Source: Methanobacteriota archaeon (GTDB lineage: Archaea > Thermoplasmatota > Thermoplasmata > UBA10834). From it: a stretch of DNA of 64,000 nucleotides. The number at the start of each line of letters is the position of its first letter. Within the stretch, counting starts at the first letter, position 1. Location: assembly GCA_020348345.1 (NCBI GenBank), contig CP070748.1, forward strand, positions 975,851 to 1,039,850, in the 5' to 3' direction. The notes beneath the pieces were generated by a model. That model ran no database searches, was not told where the DNA came from, and saw only the letters and a list, made by a program, of their open reading frames with translations. A program made the position numbers and the translations under genes. Shown one piece after another: positions 50,533-58,425 of this stretch.

Positions 50533-53199
50533 CTACTCGCTGGAGGGTGGTGATTGCTCCTCCGGTGGCGCAAAGGTCTCATCCGACGGAGCTTCCTCGC
50601 CACCCTTGCCCTTCTTCTTGAGCATATAGAAGGCTGCAGCTGCGATCACGGCAAGGACCAGCAGAGCGATTGCTGCGATGGCTAATGCGCCCACTCCAGA
50701 ATCCTTCTCGGGGTCGAGGTGGACCGTTAATACGGTTGTTTCACCCGCCGTCACGACGGCTGTCGTGGTGTTGCTCACATAGTCGTTCGCGGTGACCGTT
50801 ACGTCGATGACGCCCTCGCTAACGAGCTCGAACACATGCAGACCGTCTTCGTCCGTTGTGTGCGTCTTGGTGGTGTCGCTGTACGTTATCTTCACGGTTG
50901 CCGATTCTATCGGCAAACCTGTCTCGCTATCGTAGACCTGGACCTCGAGCGTGCCAGATGTAAGAGACAGTGTGAAGTTCAACCAGGTGACGTTGCCCGC
51001 GGTCAGCTCGACGTCGGCTGATGCGCTACCGTAGCCCACCTTGCTAGCTTCGACAGTGTGCCCGCCTTCCTCAAGCGGCATGGAGTAGAACCCGCTCGTG
51101 TCGGATACGCGCGCATTGACGGATGCATCGACAAGCGCGCCCTTCAACGACTCCGAAGAATCATCCTTGACGTATCCTTTCAGCCAACCAGCAGTGTCGG
51201 ACATCTCCGTGACTTCCACATTCAGGCTGTCCGATCCAGTGCCGGAGTCGGGATCCGTCACGAGAAGAGTCACAGTCACATCCCCTATCTGGCTGAAGTT
51301 GTAGTAGACGTCCTTACCGTACAGCTCCTCTGTCGAATCATCCGGGTCGACAAATGTCCATGTCCAGTTGAGATCAGCCTCGACCGTGTCTTGATCTTCA
51401 GCGTATCCAGAGAAGAACAGGGTCTCGTTGACCGAACAGAGCTGATCAGGGCCTGCCTCAACGTTCTCGGGGTCACTTGTGCTGCCGACAGGCGTGATTT
51501 CGAAGTAGAACCACGAGTATTCGGGCACCAACCCCGGATGACTCTCCATGTCTGGGAAGTTCTCGAAGTTGGCTTCGTGGTAGGCGTACAGCCCCATTGG
51601 GTAGTAGAGCACTACGTACGGGCACTGCTCGTACAGCATTGCCTGCATGTCGTGAATGATGGCCTGTCGCTCTGTCACGTTGACAGCCCCCTGCTGGTCG
51701 AGGTACATCTGGTCGTAAGTCTCGTTGCACCAGAATGCGTCGCCCCATTTGGTCGAGTCTTGCGGGTCCACAGGCTGTTGCGCCGTGGTCATGGTTGACA
51801 GCATGAAGTTCGGGTCGATGTCGCAGTCCCAGCCCCAGATGAATAGATCGTACTTGCAGCCCATCCAATCGTTCCAGAGCACGCCCTCGGACACGGGCAC
51901 AAGGGTGACCTCGATGCCTATCTCACGGAGGGAGGCGGCTATCTTCTCCGCTGCTTTCTCCTCGTCAGTATAGTCCTTCCTGAAGTGCAGGCTGAACTCC
52001 AGCGCTACACCGCTCGTCTCGTTCTCCCTTACGCCATCTACGTTGTATACACCGTAGCCAGCCGCGTCGAGGAGGTCGTTCGCGGCGTCTATCTGGTAGT
52101 CCCACTTGTCCTCCTCACTGAGGTTGTAGAACCAGAACTCCGTAGCCTTGGGGATAATCGACACCCCCGGCTCAGCGAGGCCCTCAAGGATGTCATTGAC
52201 TATGTAGTCCTTGTCGGTCGCCATAGCAATCGCCTGCCTCACCGACAGGTTGGTCGTTTCGAGGTTGTCACTTGCTTGCGGGAACGCCTCCCTCCATTCC
52301 TCCGTCGCGCAGTTGATTCCGAGCTCGAAGAACGATGCTGAGCTGACCTCCTGTCCACTTATGTCGTCGTCCTCAAGAATCTCCTCCCACTGAGATGCCG
52401 GCACCCAAGTGGCGATATCAATCTCCTTCCCCTGCATAGCGGTCACCAGAGCAGCTTCACTGCCGAAGGTCTTGAACAGCACCTCGTCAACGTTGACCTC
52501 GCCCATGAAGTAGTCAGGGTTCTTCAGCAGCCGTATCTCGCCCAGAGTCTTTTCCCAGCTATCCAGAATGAAGGGGCCTGACCCGATTGGGCCGCTCGGG
52601 AAGTAATCCGGATCCCACGGATCCACCTTGTCGATGTCCTTCGCTGGAACGGCGCTCCAGATGTGCTCCGGCAGTATCGGAATCATGATGGTCAGCATTG
52701 TGGCCTTAGGCTCGGTCGTTATGATCTTCACGGTGTAGGGGTCCGGCGTCTGGATATCATCCACACCCAATAGATAGTCTATCCACAGTGCGCCCTGGTT
52801 CTCGTTGAACCTGATCAGATCGAAAGTGAACTTCACATCGTCCGATGTGACAGGCTCTCCATCGTGCCACACTGCGTCCTCAACGAGGTGGAATGTCCAA
52901 GTCAGATTGTCAGGACTCGATTCCCACGACGTTGCCAGCTGTGGGCCGAAGTTGAGGTCCTCATCGACCGACGTTAGCGTGTCGTACACCAGGAAATTGA
53001 TGGTATATGACATGCTCAGCACCATCTTGAACGGGTTCAGCGTATCAGGCTCCTGCGCAGCCCCAACGATTATACGAACGGGATCGGCTGCGGCAGCGCT
53101 CGCAGGCACGGTCGTTGCCGGTGCGATGAACGTCAGTCCAAACAGTATGAACGCGCACGCAACGGCGGCAATTCTCACACAGTTCAATTCGGCTCTCAT
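50533..53199 (-). CDS. oppA: oligopeptide-binding protein (SBP family 5) with C-terminal regulatory-like domains and membrane anchor
   Basis: The 888 residues have a signal peptide (AAVACAFILFGLTFIAPATTVPASAAA) and an SBP_bac_5 domain to about 580 (EPDTLNPFKMVLSMSYTI, AVWHDGEPVTSDDVKFTF, GSGPFILDSWEK). A PKD-like segment (VEAGPDQLCSVNETLFFSGYA) follows, then two carboxypeptidase-regulatory-like domains (LKGYVKDDSSESLKGALVDA and LEVQVYDSETGLPIESATVKI) and a C-terminal transmembrane helix with a Lys/Pro/Glu tail. It captures peptides outside the cell and hands them to OppBC. The long stalk is typical of archaeal binding proteins anchored through an S-layer. Confidence 0.93.
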   Translation of the reverse strand: MRAELNCVRIAAVACAFILFGLTFIAPATTVPASAAAADPVRIIVGAAQEPDTLNPFKMVLSMSYTINFLVYDTLTSVDEDLNFGPQLATSWESSPDNLTWTFHLVEDAVWHDGEPVTSDDVKFTFDLIRFNENQGALWIDYLLGVDDIQTPDPYTVKIITTEPKATMLTIMIPILPEHIWSAVPAKDIDKVDPWDPDYFPSGPIGSGPFILDSWEKTLGEIRLLKNPDYFMGEVNVDEVLFKTFGSEAALVTAMQGKEIDIATWVPASQWEEILEDDDISGQEVSSASFFELGINCATEEWREAFPQASDNLETTNLSVRQAIAMATDKDYIVNDILEGLAEPGVSIIPKATEFWFYNLSEEDKWDYQIDAANDLLDAAGYGVYNVDGVRENETSGVALEFSLHFRKDYTDEEKAAEKIAASLREIGIEVTLVPVSEGVLWNDWMGCKYDLFIWGWDCDIDPNFMLSTMTTAQQPVDPQDSTKWGDAFWCNETYDQMYLDQQGAVNVTERQAIIHDMQAMLYEQCPYVVLYYPMGLYAYHEANFENFPDMESHPGLVPEYSWFYFEITPVGSTSDPENVEAGPDQLCSVNETLFFSGYAEDQDTVEADLNWTWTFVDPDDSTEELYGKDVYYNFSQIGDVTVTLLVTDPDSGTGSDSLNVEVTEMSDTAGWLKGYVKDDSSESLKGALVDASVNARVSDTSGFYSMPLEEGGHTVEASKVGYGSASADVELTAGNVTWLNFTLSLTSGTLEVQVYDSETGLPIESATVKITYSDTTKTHTTDEDGLHVFELVSEGVIDVTVTANDYVSNTTTAVVTAGETTVLTVHLDPEKDSGVGALAIAAIALLVLAVIAAAAFYMLKKKGKGGEEAPSDETFAPPEEQSPPSSE

Positions 53200-53266
53200 G
53201 CAATCCCTCTTTCAGTCCCCCGAGGCGCAGGTGTCCTTCTACGATGTCCCCCCGTCACCGTCGGAA

Positions 53267-53278
53267 ATGACCGGTCAT
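53267..53278. promoter_or_regulatory. 12-nt palindrome ATGACCGGTCAT at the oppA transcription start
   Basis: This perfect palindrome sits 68-79 nt before the oppA ATG and about where the TATA box at 53291-53300 would place the transcription start. A repressor bound here would block RNA polymerase. Operator function is inferred from position and symmetry. Confidence 0.4.
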
Positions 53279-53290
53279 GATAGATGAAAC

Positions 53291-53300
53291 TGCTATAAAA
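53291..53300 (-). promoter_or_regulatory. TATA-box promoter of oppA
   Basis: TTTTATAGCA on the minus strand is centred about 26 nt upstream of the palindrome and about 97 nt before the oppA ATG, giving a leader of about 70 nt with GAGGG near the start codon. Confidence 0.55.
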
Positions 53301-53373
53301 CAATATCATCCAAAGGGGGTGTTCAGAACAGCTATATCACTATCCAGTCGATTGCGAACCGGTTCGAACCCCT

Positions 53374-53379
53374 TTTATA
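53374..53379 (+). promoter_or_regulatory. TATA-box promoter of the 7S RNA gene
   Basis: TTTATA is centred about 25 nt before the first base of the 7S RNA. An overlapping double palindrome (CGAACCGGTTCG and GGTTCGAACC, 53355-53370) directly precedes it where a BRE or activator site would lie. Confidence 0.7.
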
Positions 53380-53402
53380 GGGGAACCCGAGTATTGGAGT
53401 CC

Positions 53403-53713
53403 GCTAGGCTCGACCGGGACGTTCGGCGTGTCCTTGTACACCAAAATCGTCGACAGTGGGGGTGACAGCTGGGGACGTCGTAACCGAGCTTGCGCAGGTC
53501 CAGGCAACGACAATGAGGCCTTGTCCGAGGGGGTTGAAGGTGGTCCTGTGGTCCAGCTGGAGAGCGGGATCCTCTACCTTGGTCGCGGAGATCGGGTCAG
53601 GCCCTGACGGGAACAGCCTTACCGCGGACTCTCAACGCTCCTTGGGTAGCGGGGCCGAGGAGGTGTCTGGGTCGCCTGTGTGGGCGAGGCCGGCAACCTC
53701 AGTGGCCTAGCAC
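53403..53713 (+). ncRNA. signal recognition particle 7S RNA
   Basis: The ends pair in the helix-1 pattern: GCTAGGC at 53403-53409 with GCCTAGC at 53705-53711. The Alu-domain GTTCGGCGTGTCC loop follows helix 1. The S-domain helix-8 hairpin is at 53594-53618: GTCAGG, a stem CCC/GGG closed by the tetraloop TGAC (53605-53608), and AACAGCC on the 3' side, within the GCGG/CCGC helix. A TTTT run at 53714-53717 ends it. The length of about 311 nt is normal for archaea. It works with SRP54 (33.6 kb) and SRP19. Confidence 0.88.
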
Positions 53714-53717
53714 TTTT
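53714..53717 (+). terminator. T-run after 7S RNA
   Basis: Four Ts directly follow the closing helix of the 7S RNA, the usual place of an archaeal intrinsic terminator. Confidence 0.35.
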
Positions 53718-53902
53718 CGCTCCTCGCCTACAATCCTTGCGAATTGGAAAAGAGAGTCGAGCACGGTGGAGGCAGCAGCGTGACAGCCCCCTTTTACTGG
53801 CTGAACCTACCCGAGCGTTTAGGCGCCCTCTCGGATTGATTGCCAACCGCTGATTTGCCGTGTTTCTCGCTCTCTTCTGAAGTTCAGATAGATGCGCTTC
53901 GT

Positions 53903-54874
53903 TCATATCCTTTGCGGGGGGCGACATCCGAGAGTGTCCGTCGAGAAGTCGAAGAGCATCTCCCGATCCCCCTCGCTCTCGACCGACATGCGATTGCCAT
54001 CTTCGACCGACCCGCATGCAGCCGCGATCAACCCGCGCCTTGAGAATTCCCGTGCAACGGATTCCGTCTGGGTCGGTTCGCATGTTACGACGAAGCCGCA
54101 GCCCTGATACGCCTTCAACCATTGGACGAGCTCAACATTGTCTGGCTTTGGAATCGAATTGACGTCCACCCGACCGCCCGCGCCACTCGCCTCAAGGAGC
54201 ATGCCGGCGCTCCCAAGAGAGCCTGGGTTACTGATGTCCTTCCCTGCAGATATCATCGGCGCGACGGCGTGCATCGATGCAAGTCCTCGTCTCACCTCGT
54301 CAGTGTCCTTCAATGAGGAAGTGTCCCATGAGTAGGGTATTCGCGGGGTGAACTGTCCGTCGAGATCCATCGCGAATAGGATATCGTGACCGGCAACGGC
54401 GCCGGAACTCCTCACCAGATGCTGCGTGTCCGTCTCTCCCAGCACGGCAACGTCAATGGCGGAATATGTTGTGTCGGGATGCAGGTGCCCGCCTACAACG
54501 GGGACACCGAATTTCTCACTGGCGTGGCCAAGACCCTCAGCAATTCGTTCCCTAACATCGCTGTCGCTGCATGATATGATATCGACGAGGGCGAGCGGCA
54601 TTCCGCCCATCGCAGCTATGTCGTTGACATTCACGAGGACCGAGCAATAGCCCGCCCAGTACGGGTCGGTGGAGATGAGATCCTCCATTATACCGTCCGC
54701 CGCGAGAAGAAGTACCCTGTCGCCATAATCGATAGCGGCGGCATCCTCACCAATGCTGGCCAGCAAGTCGCCTTCGGGTATACGCAGTAGCCTCGACGCA
54801 AGGTCGGACACCTCGCTCTTTCGTGATACGCCTCGGTACTCCCTTAGCTCTCGGACGAGGTCGCGGAGACACAT
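53903..54874 (-). CDS. AIR synthase/ThiL/SelD-superfamily ATP-binding protein (methanogenesis marker 2-like)
   Basis: The 323 residues have the two-lobe AIR-synthase fold: GEDAAAIDYGDRVLLLAADG, VNVNDIAAMGGMPLALVD, VVGGHLHPDT and SLGSAGMLLEASGAGGRVDV. The N-terminal LRELREYRGVSRKSE segment resembles methanogenesis marker 2 proteins, which are related to selenophosphate synthetase and thiamine-phosphate kinase. The reaction is probably ATP-dependent phosphorylation of an unknown substrate. The ATG at 54874 has a TTTTATCC box 26 nt upstream; the ORF to 54967 is unlikely. A winged-helix gene lies 37 nt upstream on the same strand. Confidence 0.75.
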   Translation of the reverse strand: MCLRDLVRELREYRGVSRKSEVSDLASRLLRIPEGDLLASIGEDAAAIDYGDRVLLLAADGIMEDLISTDPYWAGYCSVLVNVNDIAAMGGMPLALVDIISCSDSDVRERIAEGLGHASEKFGVPVVGGHLHPDTTYSAIDVAVLGETDTQHLVRSSGAVAGHDILFAMDLDGQFTPRIPYSWDTSSLKDTDEVRRGLASMHAVAPMISAGKDISNPGSLGSAGMLLEASGAGGRVDVNSIPKPDNVELVQWLKAYQGCGFVVTCEPTQTESVAREFSRRGLIAAACGSVEDGNRMSVESEGDREMLFDFSTDTLGCRPPQRI

Positions 54875-54895
54875 GCATCGGAGAAGCTCGTTCCC

Positions 54896-54904
54896 GGATA
54901 AAAC
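54896..54904 (-). promoter_or_regulatory. TATA-box promoter of the AIR-synthase-like gene
   Basis: GTTTTATCC is centred 26 nt before the ATG at 54874, predicting a leaderless transcript. Confidence 0.5.
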
Positions 54905-54911
54905 ATCTGCC

Positions 54912-55499
54912 CTATAATCTAGTCTGGGTCGTTTCCTTGACGTGTTGTCCGAGCATGAACCGCTCAACGATTATGTGCGAGAGAACGCGGATGTACTGTT
55001 CTCCCATATCCTCCTCCACAATCGTCGGCACGTCGCTGTTGGGCACCTTGTAGCCCTGCCTCACCAGATTGGATTTCGCCTCGGACCGTTCCTCTGTCGT
55101 GGCGTTTCTGCCCCTCACGACGCCGTCGAAGCCGCATCTCCGCACCTCCATGTCGAAGACCGGGCGTCTGAACAGCGTCTGGAGGCAATACGCCGCAAGC
55201 GTCGCTTTATCATCGGGATGAGCTGCGAACGCATTGCATGCCTCACCCATCAGCTCGTGAAAGGACTTTTCGTGAGTGGATGATACAGAGAAGACCTTCG
55301 CGGGTTTGATGTCCTTCTCCTTCAGAATGCCCAAGTCTGCCAATGCCTTGAGATATCCGGTGAGCTCGAGCCTGTGAAGCTTCACACCTCTGGACGAAAG
55401 CTCTCTCGATACCCCGCTTATCGATGTCGAATCCTTCCTGAGGACCTCCAACACGAGCTCGCGCATATCCTTCTTGGGCGAGAACATTCGAATCGTCAT
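54912..55499 (-). CDS. winged-helix protein, unknown
   Basis: The 195 residues start with a winged helix (RELVLEVLRKDSTSISGVSRELSSRG, then LTGYLKALADLGILKEKD) followed by a mixed alpha/beta domain with no recognised signature (ESFHELM-like FHELMGEACNAFA, LQTLFRRPVF). The ATG at 55499 is chosen because a TTTTTATTA box lies about 20 nt upstream; an ORF to 55559 is unsupported. It may regulate the AIR-synthase-like gene just downstream. Confidence 0.6.
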   Translation of the reverse strand: MTIRMFSPKKDMRELVLEVLRKDSTSISGVSRELSSRGVKLHRLELTGYLKALADLGILKEKDIKPAKVFSVSSTHEKSFHELMGEACNAFAAHPDDKATLAAYCLQTLFRRPVFDMEVRRCGFDGVVRGRNATTEERSEAKSNLVRQGYKVPNSDVPTIVEEDMGEQYIRVLSHIIVERFMLGQHVKETTQTRL

Positions 55500-55514
55500 T
55501 GGTAACAAATCGGG

Positions 55515-55523
55515 TAATAAAAA
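55515..55523 (-). promoter_or_regulatory. TATA-like box of the winged-helix gene at 54912-55499
   Basis: TTTTTATTA lies about 20 nt before the ATG at 55499, close to leaderless spacing. Confidence 0.4.
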
Positions 55524-55587
55524 CATTGTGGGGGCCAGTGTCTTGAGCCCTCGCGCCACGCGCAGCGTCCCAAGCGCGTGAAATCGA

Positions 55588-57186
55588 TCAGAGCCGTGGA
55601 CCGATGAGCTGCCACAATATAAGGAATAGGACCAGCAATGCGAGGAACATGGTGACAGAGGCCGTCGTCCTGTCCCGCTGTTCCTTCGTGCTGTTCTTGT
55701 TCAATTTCGAGAGAGTGTAGTCCATACCATCTCTGAATATATACCCGCCATCTAGCGGCACTGCAGGCAAGACGTTGGTCAAGCCGAGCATCAGGTTTAT
55801 CCAGAAGATCCAATACAGCGAATTCGTGAGCACCCAGAACACTTCGTCCGGCAGCCATGCCAGACCGCCTCCAGGCTCGTAGAGATCGGTCACAGGTGAT
55901 CTCAGAGGGGCGAGGTCCAGAAATGGCAAGGCGATGAGCCTCAACCACGACATAGAGAAGTCTCCGATGGATCTATCGCCGCGGAACGGATGTGCGAGCT
56001 GATTCGCGTAGTGATCTGGCTCCCTGACATCGATTCCTAGCATGAGAAAACCGGCGCCCAGGTATCCCTTGCCTTCAAACGAAGGCTCGTTCTCATCGGG
56101 ATAGAACTCCTCATAGAATTCGTACTTGTCAGAGAGCCGCACTTCGGAGATGTCGTTATCGACGACATACACTCCTGTCTCCTCGTCAAGGCTCATGACT
56201 GTCACATTGACGACCTGCCCGGATCGCGTTTCCTCCATGACTGCACGCAGCGCGTCAATGTTCGTCAGTAGTGTGTCGTCAAGAGAAGCGATGACCATTC
56301 CTGCGTCGAGGCCCGCTTCAGCTGCTCCGTAATCGTCGACCACATAGGCGACCACGAGCCCGTCTGCCACATCTGTCGCGACTATCTCCTCTCCACCGAG
56401 GCGGTAAGTCACATTGACCAATGCACCGGGGTCGGCTTCTCTTTCTTCGACGTCGTCAGCGGACGTCACAGAGTTGCCATCGATGTGAGTCACAACCGTA
56501 TAGGGCGAGAGCCCTGCCAGCGACGCGGGAGACTCCTCCACCACACCGACGACAAGAGCGCCCTCGTCGACAGGGACGGCCGCTGACATCATCACGCCAG
56601 AGAACAAGCCCAGCGTCACCAACGCAAATATGATGTTGCTTGCTGGTCCGGCGGCAAACACCTTGGACCTCTTTCTCCTCGTGGTCTCCTCCAACTCCTT
56701 GTTGTCAGGCTCAACGAAGGCGCCGATAGGGAAGACGAGGAACAGAATCCCGAGAGACGTGATCTTCATTCTGCCTATCCGGGTCATGATGCCGTGGGAG
56801 AACTCGTGGACCACCATCGCGACTGCGAGTCCGAGTATGCCGTAACCTATGGGTATGATTGGGTTTATGCCGGGAACGCCCAGTATCAGCTCTGGCGAGG
56901 GAGCTTTCTCGATCTTGGGCACTATCGTGGCCTGCCACAGCAGCAGAACCATCATCGTGACCATCGCTCCGGCGCATATCCAGAGCGATGCCTTTCCGAA
57001 CAGGGTCCAGGCGCGCTCATAGCGCGAGATGCGATCGATAAGGACTCGCCCTTTCCGAGTGCGCCACATGATTATGGGGCCCATCAAGCTCATGGAGTGC
57101 TTCTCGAGCCAGCCCGTTCTCCGTGCAGCAATAACGAGAGCCAGCCAGCCCAAGAAGACCAAAAGAGCGATAAGATAGCCATTCAT
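55588..57186 (-). CDS. site-2 protease family (M50) intramembrane metalloprotease with two PDZ domains
   Basis: The 532 residues have the zinc motif HEFSH (H127, E128, H131) in helix GYGILGLAVAMVVHEFSHG, two PDZ domains (ALVVGVVEESPASLAGLSP and GLVVAYVVDDYGAAEAGLDAG), and the second metal motif NVLPAVPLDGGYIF near residue 480, with several membrane helices. It cleaves membrane proteins within the membrane, releasing regulators or clearing signal peptides. The PDZ pair between the helices distinguishes it from shorter archaeal homologues. Confidence 0.9.
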   Translation of the reverse strand: MNGYLIALLVFLGWLALVIAARRTGWLEKHSMSLMGPIIMWRTRKGRVLIDRISRYERAWTLFGKASLWICAGAMVTMMVLLLWQATIVPKIEKAPSPELILGVPGINPIIPIGYGILGLAVAMVVHEFSHGIMTRIGRMKITSLGILFLVFPIGAFVEPDNKELEETTRRKRSKVFAAGPASNIIFALVTLGLFSGVMMSAAVPVDEGALVVGVVEESPASLAGLSPYTVVTHIDGNSVTSADDVEEREADPGALVNVTYRLGGEEIVATDVADGLVVAYVVDDYGAAEAGLDAGMVIASLDDTLLTNIDALRAVMEETRSGQVVNVTVMSLDEETGVYVVDNDISEVRLSDKYEFYEEFYPDENEPSFEGKGYLGAGFLMLGIDVREPDHYANQLAHPFRGDRSIGDFSMSWLRLIALPFLDLAPLRSPVTDLYEPGGGLAWLPDEVFWVLTNSLYWIFWINLMLGLTNVLPAVPLDGGYIFRDGMDYTLSKLNKNSTKEQRDRTTASVTMFLALLVLFLILWQLIGPRL

Positions 57187-57264
57187 GCGACACAGACCCG
57201 CCTCTGGGCCATCGGCCTTCCCGTATTAATGGCTTTCATGTCATCAGCGAATGCTGCTGCTGCC

Positions 57265-57666
57265 CTAATCGTCTCTGGAGGGCATCCTGTGGCGAGCCCA
57301 TTGCTCGTCAGAAAGCTCCTTGTATACGTCCGTCTGGGCAGCATCGGTCTTGTCAGAGTCTTCCTCCATGAGGGCTAGCCGGGCTATCTGGTCCTTCTTC
57401 AGGATCCAGTAGTGAATCCTCCAGAGCTTGCCCTTCTTGAGCAGTACCTCCTCGTGAGTGGTCGTCACAAGACCCACCTCCTCCAGCATGTAGAAGAGAT
57501 CGCGGTCCTCGGGTGTCAGTCTGTTGTCTATGACCTCATCGGTGTATCCGAAGAAGCTCATGACGTACTCCGCCATCTTCTTGATGTCCTCGTCCGACAG
57601 ACGATCTCTCTTGCCGATGGTCTTCTTCAGCGCGAGCTCCACCTGTCGCAAGGTTACTACGGACAT
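57265..57666 (-). CDS. small helix-rich, probably winged-helix protein, unknown
   Basis: The 133 residues contain a helical N-terminus (RQVELALKKTIGKRDRLSDED), a central YVMSFFGYTDEVIDNRL segment and a strand pair (LVTTTHEEVLLKKGKLWRIHYWI) that looks like a wing, then an acidic/basic tail. It belongs to a family of conserved archaeal proteins of unknown function that I cannot name with certainty. It has its own ATG at 57666 without a clear Shine-Dalgarno site and follows mptE by 80 nt. Confidence 0.65.
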   Translation of the reverse strand: MSVVTLRQVELALKKTIGKRDRLSDEDIKKMAEYVMSFFGYTDEVIDNRLTPEDRDLFYMLEEVGLVTTTHEEVLLKKGKLWRIHYWILKKDQIARLALMEEDSDKTDAAQTDVYKELSDEQWARHRMPSRDD

Positions 57667-57746
57667 CCCGATCCCTGTTCAAAGGCAACCATATACGTGC
57701 GTAAATACATGTCGACCGGCCAACCGATCTCGTCCATCCAGCCCCG

Positions 57747-58415
57747 TCAATGAGACACAGATGTGAACTCGACACCGTCCTCAGCCAGCCTCGACAGTAT
57801 GCGTTGAGCCCAACACAGCTTCCGCGACTTGACTTTTGGCGATCTGCCCGACTTCTCGGACGGTCTTTCCAGATCGAAACCGGCCAGACTCATCCTCCTC
57901 ACCCCAAGCTCGTGCATGATACAGGCGGCGCGGTCGCCGTCAGTGAACCCTCCGAAGTTGAAGACGCCCTGGACGGGAGGGCCCTGGCAGGTGCCAACAA
58001 CCCTTCCTTCAAACCTGTCAACCCATCTCCTAAGCGCGGCCATATTGTCTCCGTGCGCGTGCACGAACACCGTGCTTCCACGAGCATTGGCGTCAATCTG
58101 GTCCTCCACACGGCCGTCGAGATCGGTCACTATCACATCAGGCATCAGCGTTGCCTCTAGCAACGCTGTAGTAGCCCCGTCGGCAGCGACGATGTAGTCG
58201 CCGTCCCGGATGTGCGATACGTCATCCTCCAATGTTCCGCCCCCACCACAGAGAACAGCGGCTGAGGGTATGTTGGATGCGCGCACATCGTTTAGCGATC
58301 GCGCACTACTCTCGGAGATCATCGAAGAAAGGAACTTCGCGCTCTCGCTGTCCTTCTCCTCGCTGAAGCCGAAGTCGCTGCATATCTCATGATAGATGGG
58401 GAGCCATACCTCCAA
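57747..58415 (-). CDS. mptE: 6-hydroxymethyl-7,8-dihydropterin diphosphokinase MptE (DUF115)
   Basis: The 222 residues show the archaeal MptE motifs: WLPIYHEI at the N-terminus, LCGGGGTLEDDV, YIVAADGATTALLEA, IVTDLDG, VFVHAHGDNMAAL and NFGGFTDGDRAACIMHELG. MptE activates 6-hydroxymethyldihydropterin with ATP for tetrahydrofolate or methanopterin synthesis. The start is TTG at 58415, 10 nt after the DUF373 stop, with GGAGCGTGA upstream. The acidic residues of VTDLDG probably bind magnesium. Confidence 0.9.
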   Translation of the reverse strand: MEVWLPIYHEICSDFGFSEEKDSESAKFLSSMISESSARSLNDVRASNIPSAAVLCGGGGTLEDDVSHIRDGDYIVAADGATTALLEATLMPDVIVTDLDGRVEDQIDANARGSTVFVHAHGDNMAALRRWVDRFEGRVVGTCQGPPVQGVFNFGGFTDGDRAACIMHELGVRRMSLAGFDLERPSEKSGRSPKVKSRKLCWAQRILSRLAEDGVEFTSVSH

Positions 58416-58425
58416 CTTCAGCGTC

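Noticed and set aside
53361-53371. tRNA T-arm-like GGTTCGAACC
   Set aside because: No acceptor, D or anticodon arms surround it; it is part of a palindrome before the 7S RNA promoter.
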